From Edaphochlamys debaryana (Eukaryota; Chlorophyta; Chlorophyceae; Chlamydomonadales): a stretch of 64,000 bases of DNA. This document shows, in pieces, positions 10,945 through 21,195 of this stretch. A program made the translations under genes and the position numbers. The notes beneath the pieces are model-generated. The model did no database searches. It saw nothing but the letters and a program-made list of their open reading frames with translations, and was not told where the DNA came from. The stretch is taken from NCBI GenBank assembly GCA_016858145.1, contig JAEHOE010000137.1, forward strand, positions 279,259 to 343,258, in the 5' to 3' direction. Within the stretch, counting starts at the first letter, position 1; every line of letters starts with the position of its first letter.

Positions 10945-13900
10945 CTACGCAGCGTCTGCCTGGTCAGTGCTGCCGCCACTCCTGTTCCCATCAGCATTGC
11001 CCCCGGCGGCAGCGCTTCCGCCGCCGCCACTGGGCCTGGTGCTTTGACCGCCGCCGCCGGCGTTCTCCTGGCCACTGCCGCCGCCGCCGCTGCTGGCGCC
11101 GCCGCCGCCGCTGCTGGCGCCGCCGCCGCCGCTGCTGGCGCCGCCGCCGCCGCTGCTGGCGCCGCCGCCGCCGCCGCTGCTGCAGACGCCGCCGCCGCTG
11201 CCGCCACTGCTGGCACCGTCGCCACTGCCGCCGCTGCTGGCGTCGCCGCCGCCGCTGCTGCTGCTGGCGCCGCCGCCGCCGCTGCTGCTGCTGGCACCGC
11301 CGCCGCCGTTGCTGCTGCTGGAGCCGCCGCCGCCGCTGCTGCTGCTGGAGCCGCCGCCGCCACCGCTGCTGGAGCCGCCGCCGCCGCCGCTGCTCGTGAC
11401 GCTCTGCTGCCTTGCGGCCGCCAGCGCCGACACGAGGACCGTCCGATCGTGCGGCGAGAGGCCCAGGGCCGAGGCGAGGTCCTCTGCCGGCACGTGGCCG
11501 CACCTGAGGTCCGCCATTGAGAACGGCTGGCCTGCGGGAGGAAGAACGGCAGGAGCTGGCGGGCTCCACGGGGCCGGGGCCGCAAGGCAGCCAGATGCAG
11601 GGCGGGCGAGATGCAGGACGTGACATGTACGGGGCGTACGGCATCTGCTCACCGTGCGCGAGGGTCATCGCATAAGCGATGCCCGGCCTCACGCCTGCCT
11701 GACTCAAGAAGAGCTTTGCCTCCACGTCGATCTCGTTGATCTGTGGGCAGAAGCATGCGCGAACCGTCTAGTATGGGTCAGGATCCTCAGCATGACGGGT
11801 TAGTTGTCGTCGGCGGCAGAGCGGCTAGCTACGTCGGATATGGGTCAGGATCCTCCGCAGGGCAGCTTTCCAGCAGTAGCAGGGCAGCTGCTGTCAGCAA
11901 CCGTCAATTCGCTTGCGGGGAGTACCCCCGGCAAGCAAGCAAGCGCCCAAACCTACGTGGTACCACCGAGTGCGAGCAAAGGCAGCGTAGACCTCTGGCG
12001 TGATTCCTCCGCCGCTGCGACTGCCGCCGCCCGCGTCACTGCCTCTAGCGCCGCTGCCGTCAGGAGCGCTGCCTCTGCCGCCGCCAGCGCCACTGCCCCC
12101 AGCGTCGCCGCCGCCAGCGTCGCCGCCGTCAGCGCTGGTGCCTCTGCCGCCGCCAGAGCTCGTCGAGGGAGTCACCGGCCCCTGCAGCGGACAGGATAAA
12201 GCTCAGGCGCACAAGCCGTGCGTACACCGTTAGTCCAGTCCGGGTTTGGTCGGTGCCGCTGGGTCCCCCACCTGCGGTCGCCCGGCGGCAGGCCCAGCCG
12301 GACTCCTGTTGAGCGCTGAGGCGGCAGCGGCGGGCCCCTGCCCGGGGTCGCCCCCCGGCTGCTGGACGTCGTCAGAGTCAGCGTAGGTCTTCAGCGTGAG
12401 GCCATTGCCCGTGAGCCAGTCCTCAATCGCTTCCTGCGGATACAAGCAAAACCAGCAGTATGATTCGGCTGCCTTGGCTCTTAGCGTCCCCCAAAACACA
12501 GAGATGTGTGTAGGGGTTGGCCAAACCTTCCGCCGCAGCCCCGCCCACGTGACACATTGTCCCCTTTCCCCTCCCCGCCCCCCAACCACCCACCCGGACA
12601 GTCCAGTTGGTGGTGAGGCCCGTGTGGGGCACCCGCACGCCCGACTGCGCTCGGGTGGCCAGGGCAACGCGAGCGGCGAGAACCTCAACAAAAGACAGCT
12701 TTAAATGGATGAGATTTGCGCAGCGAGCGAGGGCTTGTCACACGCGACATGGATTACGCTAACCTTGGGGTCTGTGTCCTTCCTCTTGTACCATTCTTCG
12801 ATGGCCTCCCGCTCGTACGTGAAGCCCAGGGCGTTCATCACGGGGTCACGCATCAGCTCCTGTTTTGAGGGGGAGGGGGAGGGGCATGGGAGCATAAAGG
12901 TTGTTTGGACAAGTAAGGACCTCGGGAGTTACGCCTGGCCTGCCTGCCCTGGCTTTCCTGGCGTCTCTCCACTGGCAGCTGAGCGCTTGGCCCACCCACC
13001 CACCCACCCACCCACCCACCCACCCACCCACCCACCCACCCACCCACCCACCCACCCACCCACCCACCCACCCACCCACCCACCCACCCACCCACCCACC
13101 CACCCACCCACCCTTGTGATGCAGCAGCGGAACGAGTGCGGCAGGACTGGCCGCGCGGGCGCAGGCGGCGAAGGAGGCGAAGGCGGGACGGCAGGCGCGT
13201 CGACTGTGGCGCCCTGTGCCGGGGCTCCTCCGGGCGGCGGCGGAGGCGGCAGAGGCGGCGGGGGAGGCGGCAGAGGCGGCGGGGGAGGCGGCATCAGGAG
13301 GAAGGCGGCCAGCAGGGTAGCTGCCTGCAGCTCCGCTTGGGTGAGGACCGGCACGATGCTGGAGAGGTCGAAGAGCTCTTGTACGTGGGCTGTACGGGCC
13401 TGATTGAGGCAAGGTGTGGGTATGGGGGGGTAGGGATAGTAAGGGCTGATTGTGTCGCGGAGCGAACGGGCTCCCACCGCAGCGGCCTGACCCTGTCTCA
13501 CACTACCGTAGACGAATCCAAGCCTCAAGCATGCATAGCCCGCTGCGGTCGGTCCATGGCATGGTTGGGAGAGGTTCGGTTTAGGGAGGCTGGCTCGGGA
13601 CTGTCCCCTCCGTCCCACCTCGGTGTTCTCCAGAGTCGCCTCCGGCACGCCCTCTCTCGCCAGCGCACCCCGGATCATGCGCCACGCATCCGCGTGCGTG
13701 TCCGGGGCCTCGAGCCAGCCCGGGCGCCTGCTGGCCTCCTCCAGCCAGCTGCTCAGCTCCGCCGCCTGCGATGCCCGCAGCTCCAGACCGGGCAGCGGCA
13801 GGGCGGCGAGCTGGGTGCCGCACTGTGTGAGCGCGGCGCCGTGCGGGCTGGTGGCGCCCAGGCTGGCTCCCAGCTCCTGCAGGGCCAGGCCCGTCTCCGT

Positions 13901-14423
13901 TAGGGAAGACCGGAGCCGGGCCAGCAGGGGACCTGCGCGTGATGAGGGCAACACAGGAGGTGAGACCCGGGCGGGCCGAGACATTGAGTGAGCGCAGGGC
14001 TGACGTTGGATTCTAACGTTAGATGCCGCACCTACCCGACACCATGTAAACCACAATGGGGGACGACGCCCTCATGAAGCCTTTCACCGTATCCCTGCAC
14101 GCCACCAGCGCTGTCTGCAGCCTCTGCGCGCGAGGTTCGGCCTTGAGGCATGATGGCAGAATGACCTCGCGCCGCGAATGCGACAACGTATGATCCCCGA
14201 CCCCGTATGACCCCTGGCGTACCTGTGTAGGCGCCGTAGAAGGATGGGCCTGAAGTATGTCGTCAGCCGCGAGAAGTCGCTGCGCAACACCCTTCAGCAC
14301 GCGCTGAACAGTGCGTGCATCATCACCGCCTACTGCTGGAAGCTTTTTCACGGCTGCAGTGCACTGGCATGCGACGCTAGCATTGAAAGCGAGCTCGAGT
14401 TCTTCGCCTCCAGGATCCGCCAT
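10945..14423 (-). CDS. U-box E3 ubiquitin ligase with Gly/Ser-rich C-terminus
   Basis: Exons proposed: 14036-14423, 13619-13932, 13112-13399, 12764-12859, 12594-12644, 12272-12433, 11957-12181, 11653-11740, 10945-11531; every junction keeps phase, giving 732 aa. Residues 1-230 are helical and resemble plant U-box N-terminal domains. The U-box spans about residues 320-395: SFRCCITR joins ELMRDPVMNALGFTYE, then TTNWTVREAIEDWL. The CPI motif is CCI here. An in-frame TAA at 12230 would end the protein early, but CAG|GTG at 12272 removes it and opens a matching frame downstream. Residues 540-570 (SMADLRCGHVPAEDLASALG) look helical, and the rest is a Ser/Gly repeat. Exon lengths 96 and 51 nt are identical to those of the U-box gene at 1-4801, so the two are paralogues. 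A shorter product ending at 12230 remains possible. Confidence 0.75.
11080..11395 (-). repeat. Imperfect GC-triplet tandem repeat coding for Gly/Ser blocks
   Basis: Units of about 18-24 bp built from CCGCCGCCGCTGCTGGC (plus-strand reading) repeat inside the last exon of the second U-box gene and encode alternating GGGG and ASS or SSS blocks. The array keeps one reading frame in the gene, so its length is probably free to vary in steps of 3. Confidence 0.8.
12991..13113 (+). repeat. (CCCA)n microsatellite, about 30 units
   Basis: A near-perfect CCCA tract of about 123 bp. Read on the minus strand it is (GTGG)n and starts exactly at the 5' splice site that follows the exon ending at 13112 in the second U-box gene. 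Confidence 0.95.
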
Positions 14424-15005
14424 TCCCGGCGTTTTGGCCGCGACGAGAGTCACTACGTGATACTTGTGAGTGTAAAGTAGGAGTATTTGCAAAGTGGAGG
14501 CTGTGGCGGTCCTCTCCGGCATAGACGCTGATGGGCCCCAGGCCCCGACCGCTCCGGGCCCCGAAGACGCGAAGCAACGCGGTCTAACAAGTAAGATATA
14601 AATGGTTACGTGTGCACACAACCGAGGGACTCTCTGCCAAATAGCTTCCGACCCGGATGGGCCCGAGGCCCCGACCGCTTCGGGCCCAGGAGGGCCACGA
14701 AGTGCCAGAGACCGGACGTATACGTACACACGCCAGGTGAGCCTCCTCAAGGCTTCTCTGGGATCGAGCCTTATCGCAGGGCAGTTGCAAGCGTGCTGCG
14801 GCGAGCAGGGCAGGAACTGGCGCCACATCACTGGCGCTACAAGTTCCAAGCGCGCATCTAACCCCAGATTCAACGCATGTTATGCGCCGGACCCTCTCTG
14901 TCCACGCCACCACCTCTGACCACACACAAGTTCTGTGTAATCCGGGGCGAAAATCCTGCTCCCGCTGCAGCTAAGCGGCCACACGCCAATGCCAGGTGGC
15001 ATCCG
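14424..15005. other. Intergenic region, U-box promoter and NUFIP1-like 3' UTR
   Basis: 582 bp between two minus-strand genes. The minus-strand frame stays open through it to 14873, but the N-terminal methionine at 14423 gives the more sensible protein start. Two related stretches (around 14523-14570 and 14650-14695) share the pattern GGGCCC..GGCCCCGACCG, a small degenerate duplication. Confidence 0.4.
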
Positions 15006-17474
15006 TCAACCCTGGTGCCCTTCCTCCTCAACCTCCACCTCCTCCTCCTCCTCCCCCGCCTCCTCCTCCTCATGCTCCTCCTCCTCCTCCCCCTCCCCCT
15101 CGTACTCCTCATCCTGCCCCTCCTCCTCATGTGCCCCGCCCCCATACGCCTCCGCCCCCTCCACCTCCCCCGCCCCCGCCTCCGGCACCGCCTCCGCCAC
15201 CCCTGCCGCCGCCTCCGCCACGACGTCGGCCAGGTCATCGTCGCCGTCGTCAACCGCCGCCGCCGCCGCCGCCGCCAGCTGCAGGCGAAGGGCCTCCTTG
15301 GGGTCCATAGGGGCCTCCGGCATTCCGGGCGGGAACCAAAGGGCCCTCGGCGGCGCCGCAGCGGCGCCCTCGGCAGCGGCGCTGGCGGCGCCGTCGGCGG
15401 CGGCCGGCGGTTGGAAAAAGTCGTTGCGGACGACGAAGCGAATGGCCTGCATGAGACGGGAGTGGGGGGTGGTAAGCAGCCAGTCCATGGCCTTGGAGCG
15501 CTTTGCATCTAGGCCGAACATAGCCACGCTAAGCGGGTCTTGGCGGGGTCTTAAGCCCGATGGCCTCCCAACGCTTGCCACGACCCGCTACCGCCCCCGG
15601 CCAGCTCCACAGCACGGCACGCAGGCCCCTCAACCCTCTCCATCCCTCAAGGGGGCATGCCACGCACCATCCCACCTCACCTCCCTGAGCCACCGCTCAC
15701 CCCAGATAAGCCCCCAACGCGCAGACCCCACAAACTCCACACCGCACAGGATCCCGCGCCCCTCACCTGCAGCAGCCAGCTCCTCTCCTGCCGAAGCTCC
15801 GACTTAAGCAGCTTCTCCAGAAGGCTTGGCGGCCGGGGGCGAGGCACGAACCCGCCCCTGCCCCCGGGCCCAGCCGGGCCCGAGCCGGGCCCAAAGCGGC
15901 CCCCGTCCCTGCCGTACCCACGGCCGCCGTAGCCCAAGCCTCCGCCGTCGCGGCCTCCAGGGCCGCGGCCGTACGGGCCAGGGCCGCCGAAGCGCCCCTG
16001 CTGGGAATCGTAACCGTCGCGGCCGCCCCAGCGGCTCCGTCCCCGGCCCCCTCGCCCGTCGAAGCGGCCCCGGCCCCGGTCCCACTCGCCGCCGCCGCGG
16101 CCCCAGCCGCCGTCACGGCCGCCTCTGCCGCGGCCCCGGCCGCGCCCGCCCCAGCCGCCGCCGTCGGCACCAGCACTGCCGTCGGCGCTGTCGCCCGCCG
16201 CGGCAGCGCCGTCGGCAGCGGCGCCCTCGGCGGCGCCGTCGGCCTCGCCGCCGCCGTCACCCCCTTCGCCGCCGCCATCGGCACCGTCGCCTTGCCATTG
16301 GCCCCAGCCCCGGCCGGGGCCGCCGAACCGCCCGCCGCGGCCGCGGCCCCTTGCGAACCGCCCGCCGCCGCCGTCGAAACGCCCGCCCCGGCCGCCGCTG
16401 CCCCAGCCACCGCCGCCGCCGCCACCGTCGTCCAGGACCATTTCGCTCGTTCCGGCAGCCCTGTAGCACCAGGGGGGCATTTGTTCAGCAAACCACTTCG
16501 TGCCTTCTGGCGGCTACACGGCCACATGACTCCCTACCTTGCCCCGAGCCGCCCTCCTACCCCCCCCCCCCACGGAACCCCAGAGACTCCTCCCTCCCCC
16601 CCTGACCTCATCCCTTTCACCTCGCCCGTCCGTCCCCTTTCCCCCTTTGCCCCTACCAGCCCTCCAGCCCTCTGTCAGCGCCCCCCAGCCCACCTGCCCA
16701 GCCTTAGCATCAAGCCCCCCATCTCCCCACCCCGAGCCCCCACCCAAACCCTCCTCCGCAGCCCCACCTGTCCAGACCCATGGCCCTCTGCAGCGCCAGC
16801 ACCTCACGCAGGCGCCGCCGCCGCTCCTCCTTGGGGTCCAGGCCCCCCGCCTCGCTGCGCGCCGCCGCGTCCGCGTCCCTCTTGGCCTGGTTGGCGGCGG
16901 TGGGGTAGTGCCGCTTGCGCTCGGCGATCCACCTGCGGGCGTGAGGGGGCGGTGGGGGGGGTGACCATGTCAGCGATGGTAGGGCAGGGGGGAGGGTGGG
17001 CTGTCAGAGGCAGCGACTGGAAGACGCTGGCATATCGGACATCGCAGGAGTGCCAGACGTTCTCGCCCCTCGCATACAACCTCTGTCTCTGAACTTCCTT
17101 TGGGCGTCTGGTTTCGCTGCCCATGCCACCAGGCTCACTTTTCGATTTCCTGGCGCTCGGCCTCGTTGGCAGGGGGCCGCACCACCACCGGACCGCAATC
17201 GAGCGGCGCCGCCGCCGCCTCGCGCTTCTGCGCCTTGCGGCTGATGGCGCCGCCGCCGCCGTCGAGGCCGTTGGAATGACCGTTGGCGTCTGGGCCGCCG
17301 CCGCCGCCGCCGCGGTGCATGTCATCCGCCGAGCGCTTCATCCCCCTGCCGCCGCCCCTGCCACCGCCGTCGCGACCTCCCCAGCGACCGCCTCCGCGGC
17401 CGCGGCCACCGCCGCCGCCGCCGTCACCGAACCGGCCACCGCCGCCCCCGCCGCCGCTGGCACCTCCGCTGCCG

Positions 17475-17505
<31 letters not shown>

Positions 17506-19253
17506 TGAAACCGTGCGGAGACATGATGCGGGGCGCGTTGCGGGGAGGCCCGCCGGCGCCACCACCGGCGGCGGCACCGCCGGGCGGGGCTCCGCCGCCG
17601 CCCGGCTGACCGCCGCCGCCGCCGCCACCGCCGCCGTCACCGCCGCTTGGAGCCGCGTGGGCGGTCATGGGTACCATGGGCCGAGGCGCTGGGGGCCCCT
17701 GGCTGTTCGGGTACAGTACCGGGCCCGAGCCAGGCCCAGGACCGGACGCGGGCCCGGGGCCCGGAGAGGGCCCGGGCGGCGGCGCCGAGTAAGGGTGCAT
17801 CGGCTGTGGGTGCGGCGCCGCATGGGCCGGCGGCGCGTGGCCGTACGGCACGTGCTGTGCCGCCGGCGGCGGTTGGTAAGGCGGTTGGTAGTTGGTTGGC
17901 GGGTACGGCGCCGCCGGTGTTTGGCTGTGGTGGTGGTGGCGGACGGGCATGGGCCCGCCGTTGGGCGTCATGATGCGAGGGGCGCCTGCTGGCGGCGCTG
18001 AAGGTGGCGGCGCCCCGCCGCCGCCGCCGCCGCCATGGCCCCTGCCGCCGCCGTGACCGCCCGACCAGTGCTGCTGCTGAGGAGGAGGCGGTTGGTGGTG
18101 GTGTTGGGGCGGCGGTTGGTGGTGGTGTGTTGGTGGCGGCGCGCCGTACCCAGCCGGCGGCTGCCCTTGGCCTGCCCCGTACGCGCCGCCATGCATGGAG
18201 TGCGGTTGGGCAGGCGGCGGGCCGCCGCCTCCGTAGCTCGACGCCATGGGCCCGGGTGGAGCGCCGCCGTAGCCCGGGCCCGGCCCGGGCCCGACGGGGC
18301 CCGACGGAGGCTGCGACGCCGGTGCCTGCTGTGGCGGCGCGCCGTACCCGGTGGACATCGGCCGGGGCGGGGCGCCGTACCCCGTAGGCCCCGGCTGACT
18401 CGACGGCGGCGGCGCGCCGTAACCGGTACCGGACGCTGCAGGCGCGCCGTACCCGCTGCTAGACGGTGGCGGTGCGCCGTACCCCGTCGAGGGCGGCGGG
18501 GCGCCGTACCCCGTGGGCTGCGGTCCTCCAGCGGAGCCATAGGGCTGGGCAGCGTGCTGTGGCGCGTAGCCCTGGTGGGACTGCGGTGGGGGCTGGGCGG
18601 GCTGGTAGGGTGGCGGGTTTTGGTGCTGCGGGGGGTGGTAAGGGGCCTGCCGCTGCGGCTGTTGTGGGGGCGGCGCGTAGGGCTGTTGCGGCTGTTGCGG
18701 AGGGGCCCCGGCGCCCGATGGCGGGTGGTGCTGGGCATACGCCTGGGACTGGATGTGGGGTGGTGGGGGCCCTGTTGAGGGGTAGGCTGTGTGGGCTGGT
18801 GCCTGGAGGAGAGTGGGATGAAGACAGCGCGAACGGCAGGAAGGCGAGGGGTGGGGATAAGAGGGGAGGGGTTCGGGAGGGGCAAAAGTGCGGTGGGACG
18901 CGACAGGGGAAGGGCGCAGGCGCCAAGGCTGTCGCGGAGGACATCACGTACCTGTGCGGGAGCGTAGTGTTGGTGAGGGGCGTAGGCGGGGGCTCCACCG
19001 TTCGGGGCGCCACCGTAAGGTGCAGCTGCGGCAGCCTAGGGAGAGGGTGGGGGTTGCAGAGAGACAGGGGGGGGGGGGATGTGTAAGTCGCAGCCGTCGG
19101 ACCAGCAAAGACACGGAGTGGCTCGCACTCTCCACGAGCATGCTGTAGCCGACAGGGCGTTGCGCAAGCGTCCTCAGGGTTAGAGCTCGCGGAATGGCGG
19201 TTCCGGCGCCGGCAGTCGGGGTGCAAGCCACGGCCCACGGACATGTTCATCAT
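15006..19253 (-). CDS. NUFIP1: NUFIP1-like box C/D snoRNP assembly factor
   Basis: Exons: 19239-19253 (tentative), 18952-19035, 17139-18802, 16768-16932, 15767-16460, 15006-15446; phases agree and sum to 1020 aa. The diagnostic part spans a splice junction: EIEKWIAERKRHYPTAANQA, the NUFIP1 conserved motif, followed by a charged helix. NUFIP1 and yeast Rsa1 help assemble box C/D snoRNPs, with R2TP, in the nucleus. The N-terminal 550 residues are low-complexity with repeated TGYGAPP and GGGG. A second Gly/Arg region (RGG type, exon 15767-16460) probably binds RNA. Then comes SLLEKLLKSELRQERSWLLQ, spliced to AIRFVVRNDFF, which recalls the C-terminal NUFIP region. The tail is strongly acidic (Glu-rich). 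No C2H2 finger was seen. An in-frame TAG just before exon 2 forces an upstream exon; MMNMS at 19253 fits. Confidence 0.7.
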
Positions 19254-21195
19254 GCCGAAGGACAGCTATCCTCTTGTTACGAGCAGTTTCCAGCGTAGCA
19301 TGCGCTTCCTGTGATTTGCCGACGCTCCCAGCGCACCGGTCCGGGCGGAGCAGCTCCGTAAGGCGCTTGTGCGCCGTAGCCTGTTGCTTGTCGATACATA
19401 CTTGTCGCTCTAGGACTAACGCGCTAAACTTTTGATGAAATGCCGCCGCATTTCCGGGGGCTTAGCTGCTTGTGTACATTGCTAACACGTCTGTCTCTGT
19501 GTTCAGTAGGTTTGGAGTTTCAGTGAAGGATACAGAGCCGCCACCGCGCATTACATCTGCGGCGTTGACTAGTGGCACGAACCCACCTTTACCCCACCAG
19601 CCCGCGTGCTTCCGGCGGCGGAGTGAAAGCTTCTCACCTATCCCGCGCGCACATGGTGCTGTTGCACTGTCGCAGAGCCTACGGCAATGAAGATGACGTG
19701 CGCTCGACTCCTCTCCTGTCCACGTCACCATGGACGGTGCAACGCCCGTCCCCTGGACATGCTTGGTGTCAAGCAGGCTGAGCTGAACTCTCCCAAGCAA
19801 GAGAGGCAAGGCGAGAGTGTGATTAAGAGCGGGAAAAGTTATCGACCCTGCGCTGGCTGAGATCGACCAGACCAGTATCAGGCCCCCAGTCTAGACCAGG
19901 CACTCTACCTGCTCCGCTGCTAGCCTCAAACTGTACTTCTGTTCACCAAAACGTGCCTGGTGCTGGTCTCTGTCCTGTCGCTGGCTGAGCGCCCAAAAGC
20001 AGCGGCGGCGGCGGAGGGGGAGAGATGTAGCGGGTGGCGTGTGGGCAGTAGCGGATTGGAGACGGACATCTTCTCTTTCTATCTTTTGGAGGGTGCATGT
20101 GAATGTGCGCCCAACCCAACCGGCAAAGTCCGGCATTGCGGGGTTGCCAAGGCCCCTAACTTATGGCGTGCGCTGTGGGGCGTAGTGCTCGATTGCGCGG
20201 CCCCAGTGCTGCCCGGCCTCGCGGGGTTTGGGGCTCAGCCCTTTTCCCTGTCCTGAGGAGGACAGACACACCTTGTTCACACATGTCTGAACGTAGCTGG
20301 GTAGCGGGAGCTTACAACACCGTGGTGCCAACATGGCCAGCGACTCCCGCCGCCACCGCAACACTTGCCCGCAACTTTTAAGGCCACGCACTTGTGCAGC
20401 GCGAAAGCCCTCGCTCTAGGCATCAAATCGAATGAAATATGCTCGTGCTGCTGCATGCAATGCGTCAGGTACCTGTCTGTACCCGTCATTCGTCCGCCTT
20501 CCCGCCCTGTGCACCTCCCGTGTCTCCCGCGTCCAGCACCCCCCGGCAGCGAACGTTGCATCCGTATGCCACTGACCGAAACATCCCTGTGCAACCACAC
20601 TCTCTGCCTCTCAAGCCGCTGGCAATTGAACCGGTCCGCGGCTGAAACCCAAGAGTCCAAGTACATTGAGCTACCGTACACGGCTATGCCAGATTATGGG
20701 GTCAAAGCCGGGGGACGTGACTACCGCGTCCCAGACCCCAATACCTACTGCTTCCACAGGCTTCAAAACACTTCGACTCATTTCATTGCCCCTTTACCCC
20801 TGCGGAAGCAATCCCGCACGGCGCTGACACCAATCTGGCGCGCGCGTGCAAGCCTCCCCTGCGACCTTGCTTGGCATGTGTGCGACACATTCAGTGCGTG
20901 CCTTCAGCCCATGAAGGCTGCGGGCTGCCTGCGCGCTTGCAAGCGTTCAGGCCACCAATCCACATCGTGATAAGCCGTGTGTAAGCCAATCGGGGTAAGC
21001 CATACTAAGTTTTGGGTAAGCTTTGGCAAGCAGGGACATTGGCAGCAATTGCCTCACCAAGCCCATCTGAACTCAGCCCATTGGCGCCAACCCAACTACC
21101 ATCAACCGAGAAGCTCCGCGGCCAGCTGAAGTCATGTGCCGTTCAGCCGTACAGCCGTACAGGTACAGCCGTACATGTCTTAGTAAGGCACCGCT
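19254..21195. other. Long intergenic region
   Basis: 1.9 kb between NUFIP1-like (starts at 19253) and the NYC1-type gene (stop at 21196), both minus strand. ORFs here have no domain and no consistent splice pattern. It holds a dispersed repeat at 19818-19850 (see the copy at 43794-43826). A minus-strand TGTAA lies at 20314-20318, which could be the poly(A) signal of the NYC1-type transcript (about 880-nt 3' UTR). Confidence 0.4.

Noticed and set aside
10747..11520. A 257-codon poly-Ala plus-strand ORF opposite the U-box gene's last exon
   Set aside because: It is the antisense shadow of the in-phase Ser/Gly exon; GC-triplet repeats leave all frames open.
12230..12232. TAA as the true end of the second U-box gene
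   Set aside because: Considered possible, but CAG|GTG at 12272 joined to GCTGCAG at 12181 keeps phase through three further exons to 10945, which is unlikely by chance. Kept only as an alternative.
12929..14056. A 375-codon minus-strand ORF running through the (GTGG)n tract as a Gly/Gly/Trp/Val repeat protein
   Set aside because: The repeat is at an intron start: removing it joins SFRCCITR to ELMRDPV and restores a U-box. The open frame is a by-product of a 4-bp repeat read in threes.
15826..18778. Arg/Pro-rich plus-strand ORFs opposite the NUFIP1-like gene
   Set aside because: They mirror Gly-rich coding sequence; the minus strand gives the NUFIP1 motif across a splice junction.
20365..20970. 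A 201-codon plus-strand ORF between NUFIP1-like and NYC1
   Set aside because: Residue use looks random (many Cys, His, Arg), with no splice context or domain.
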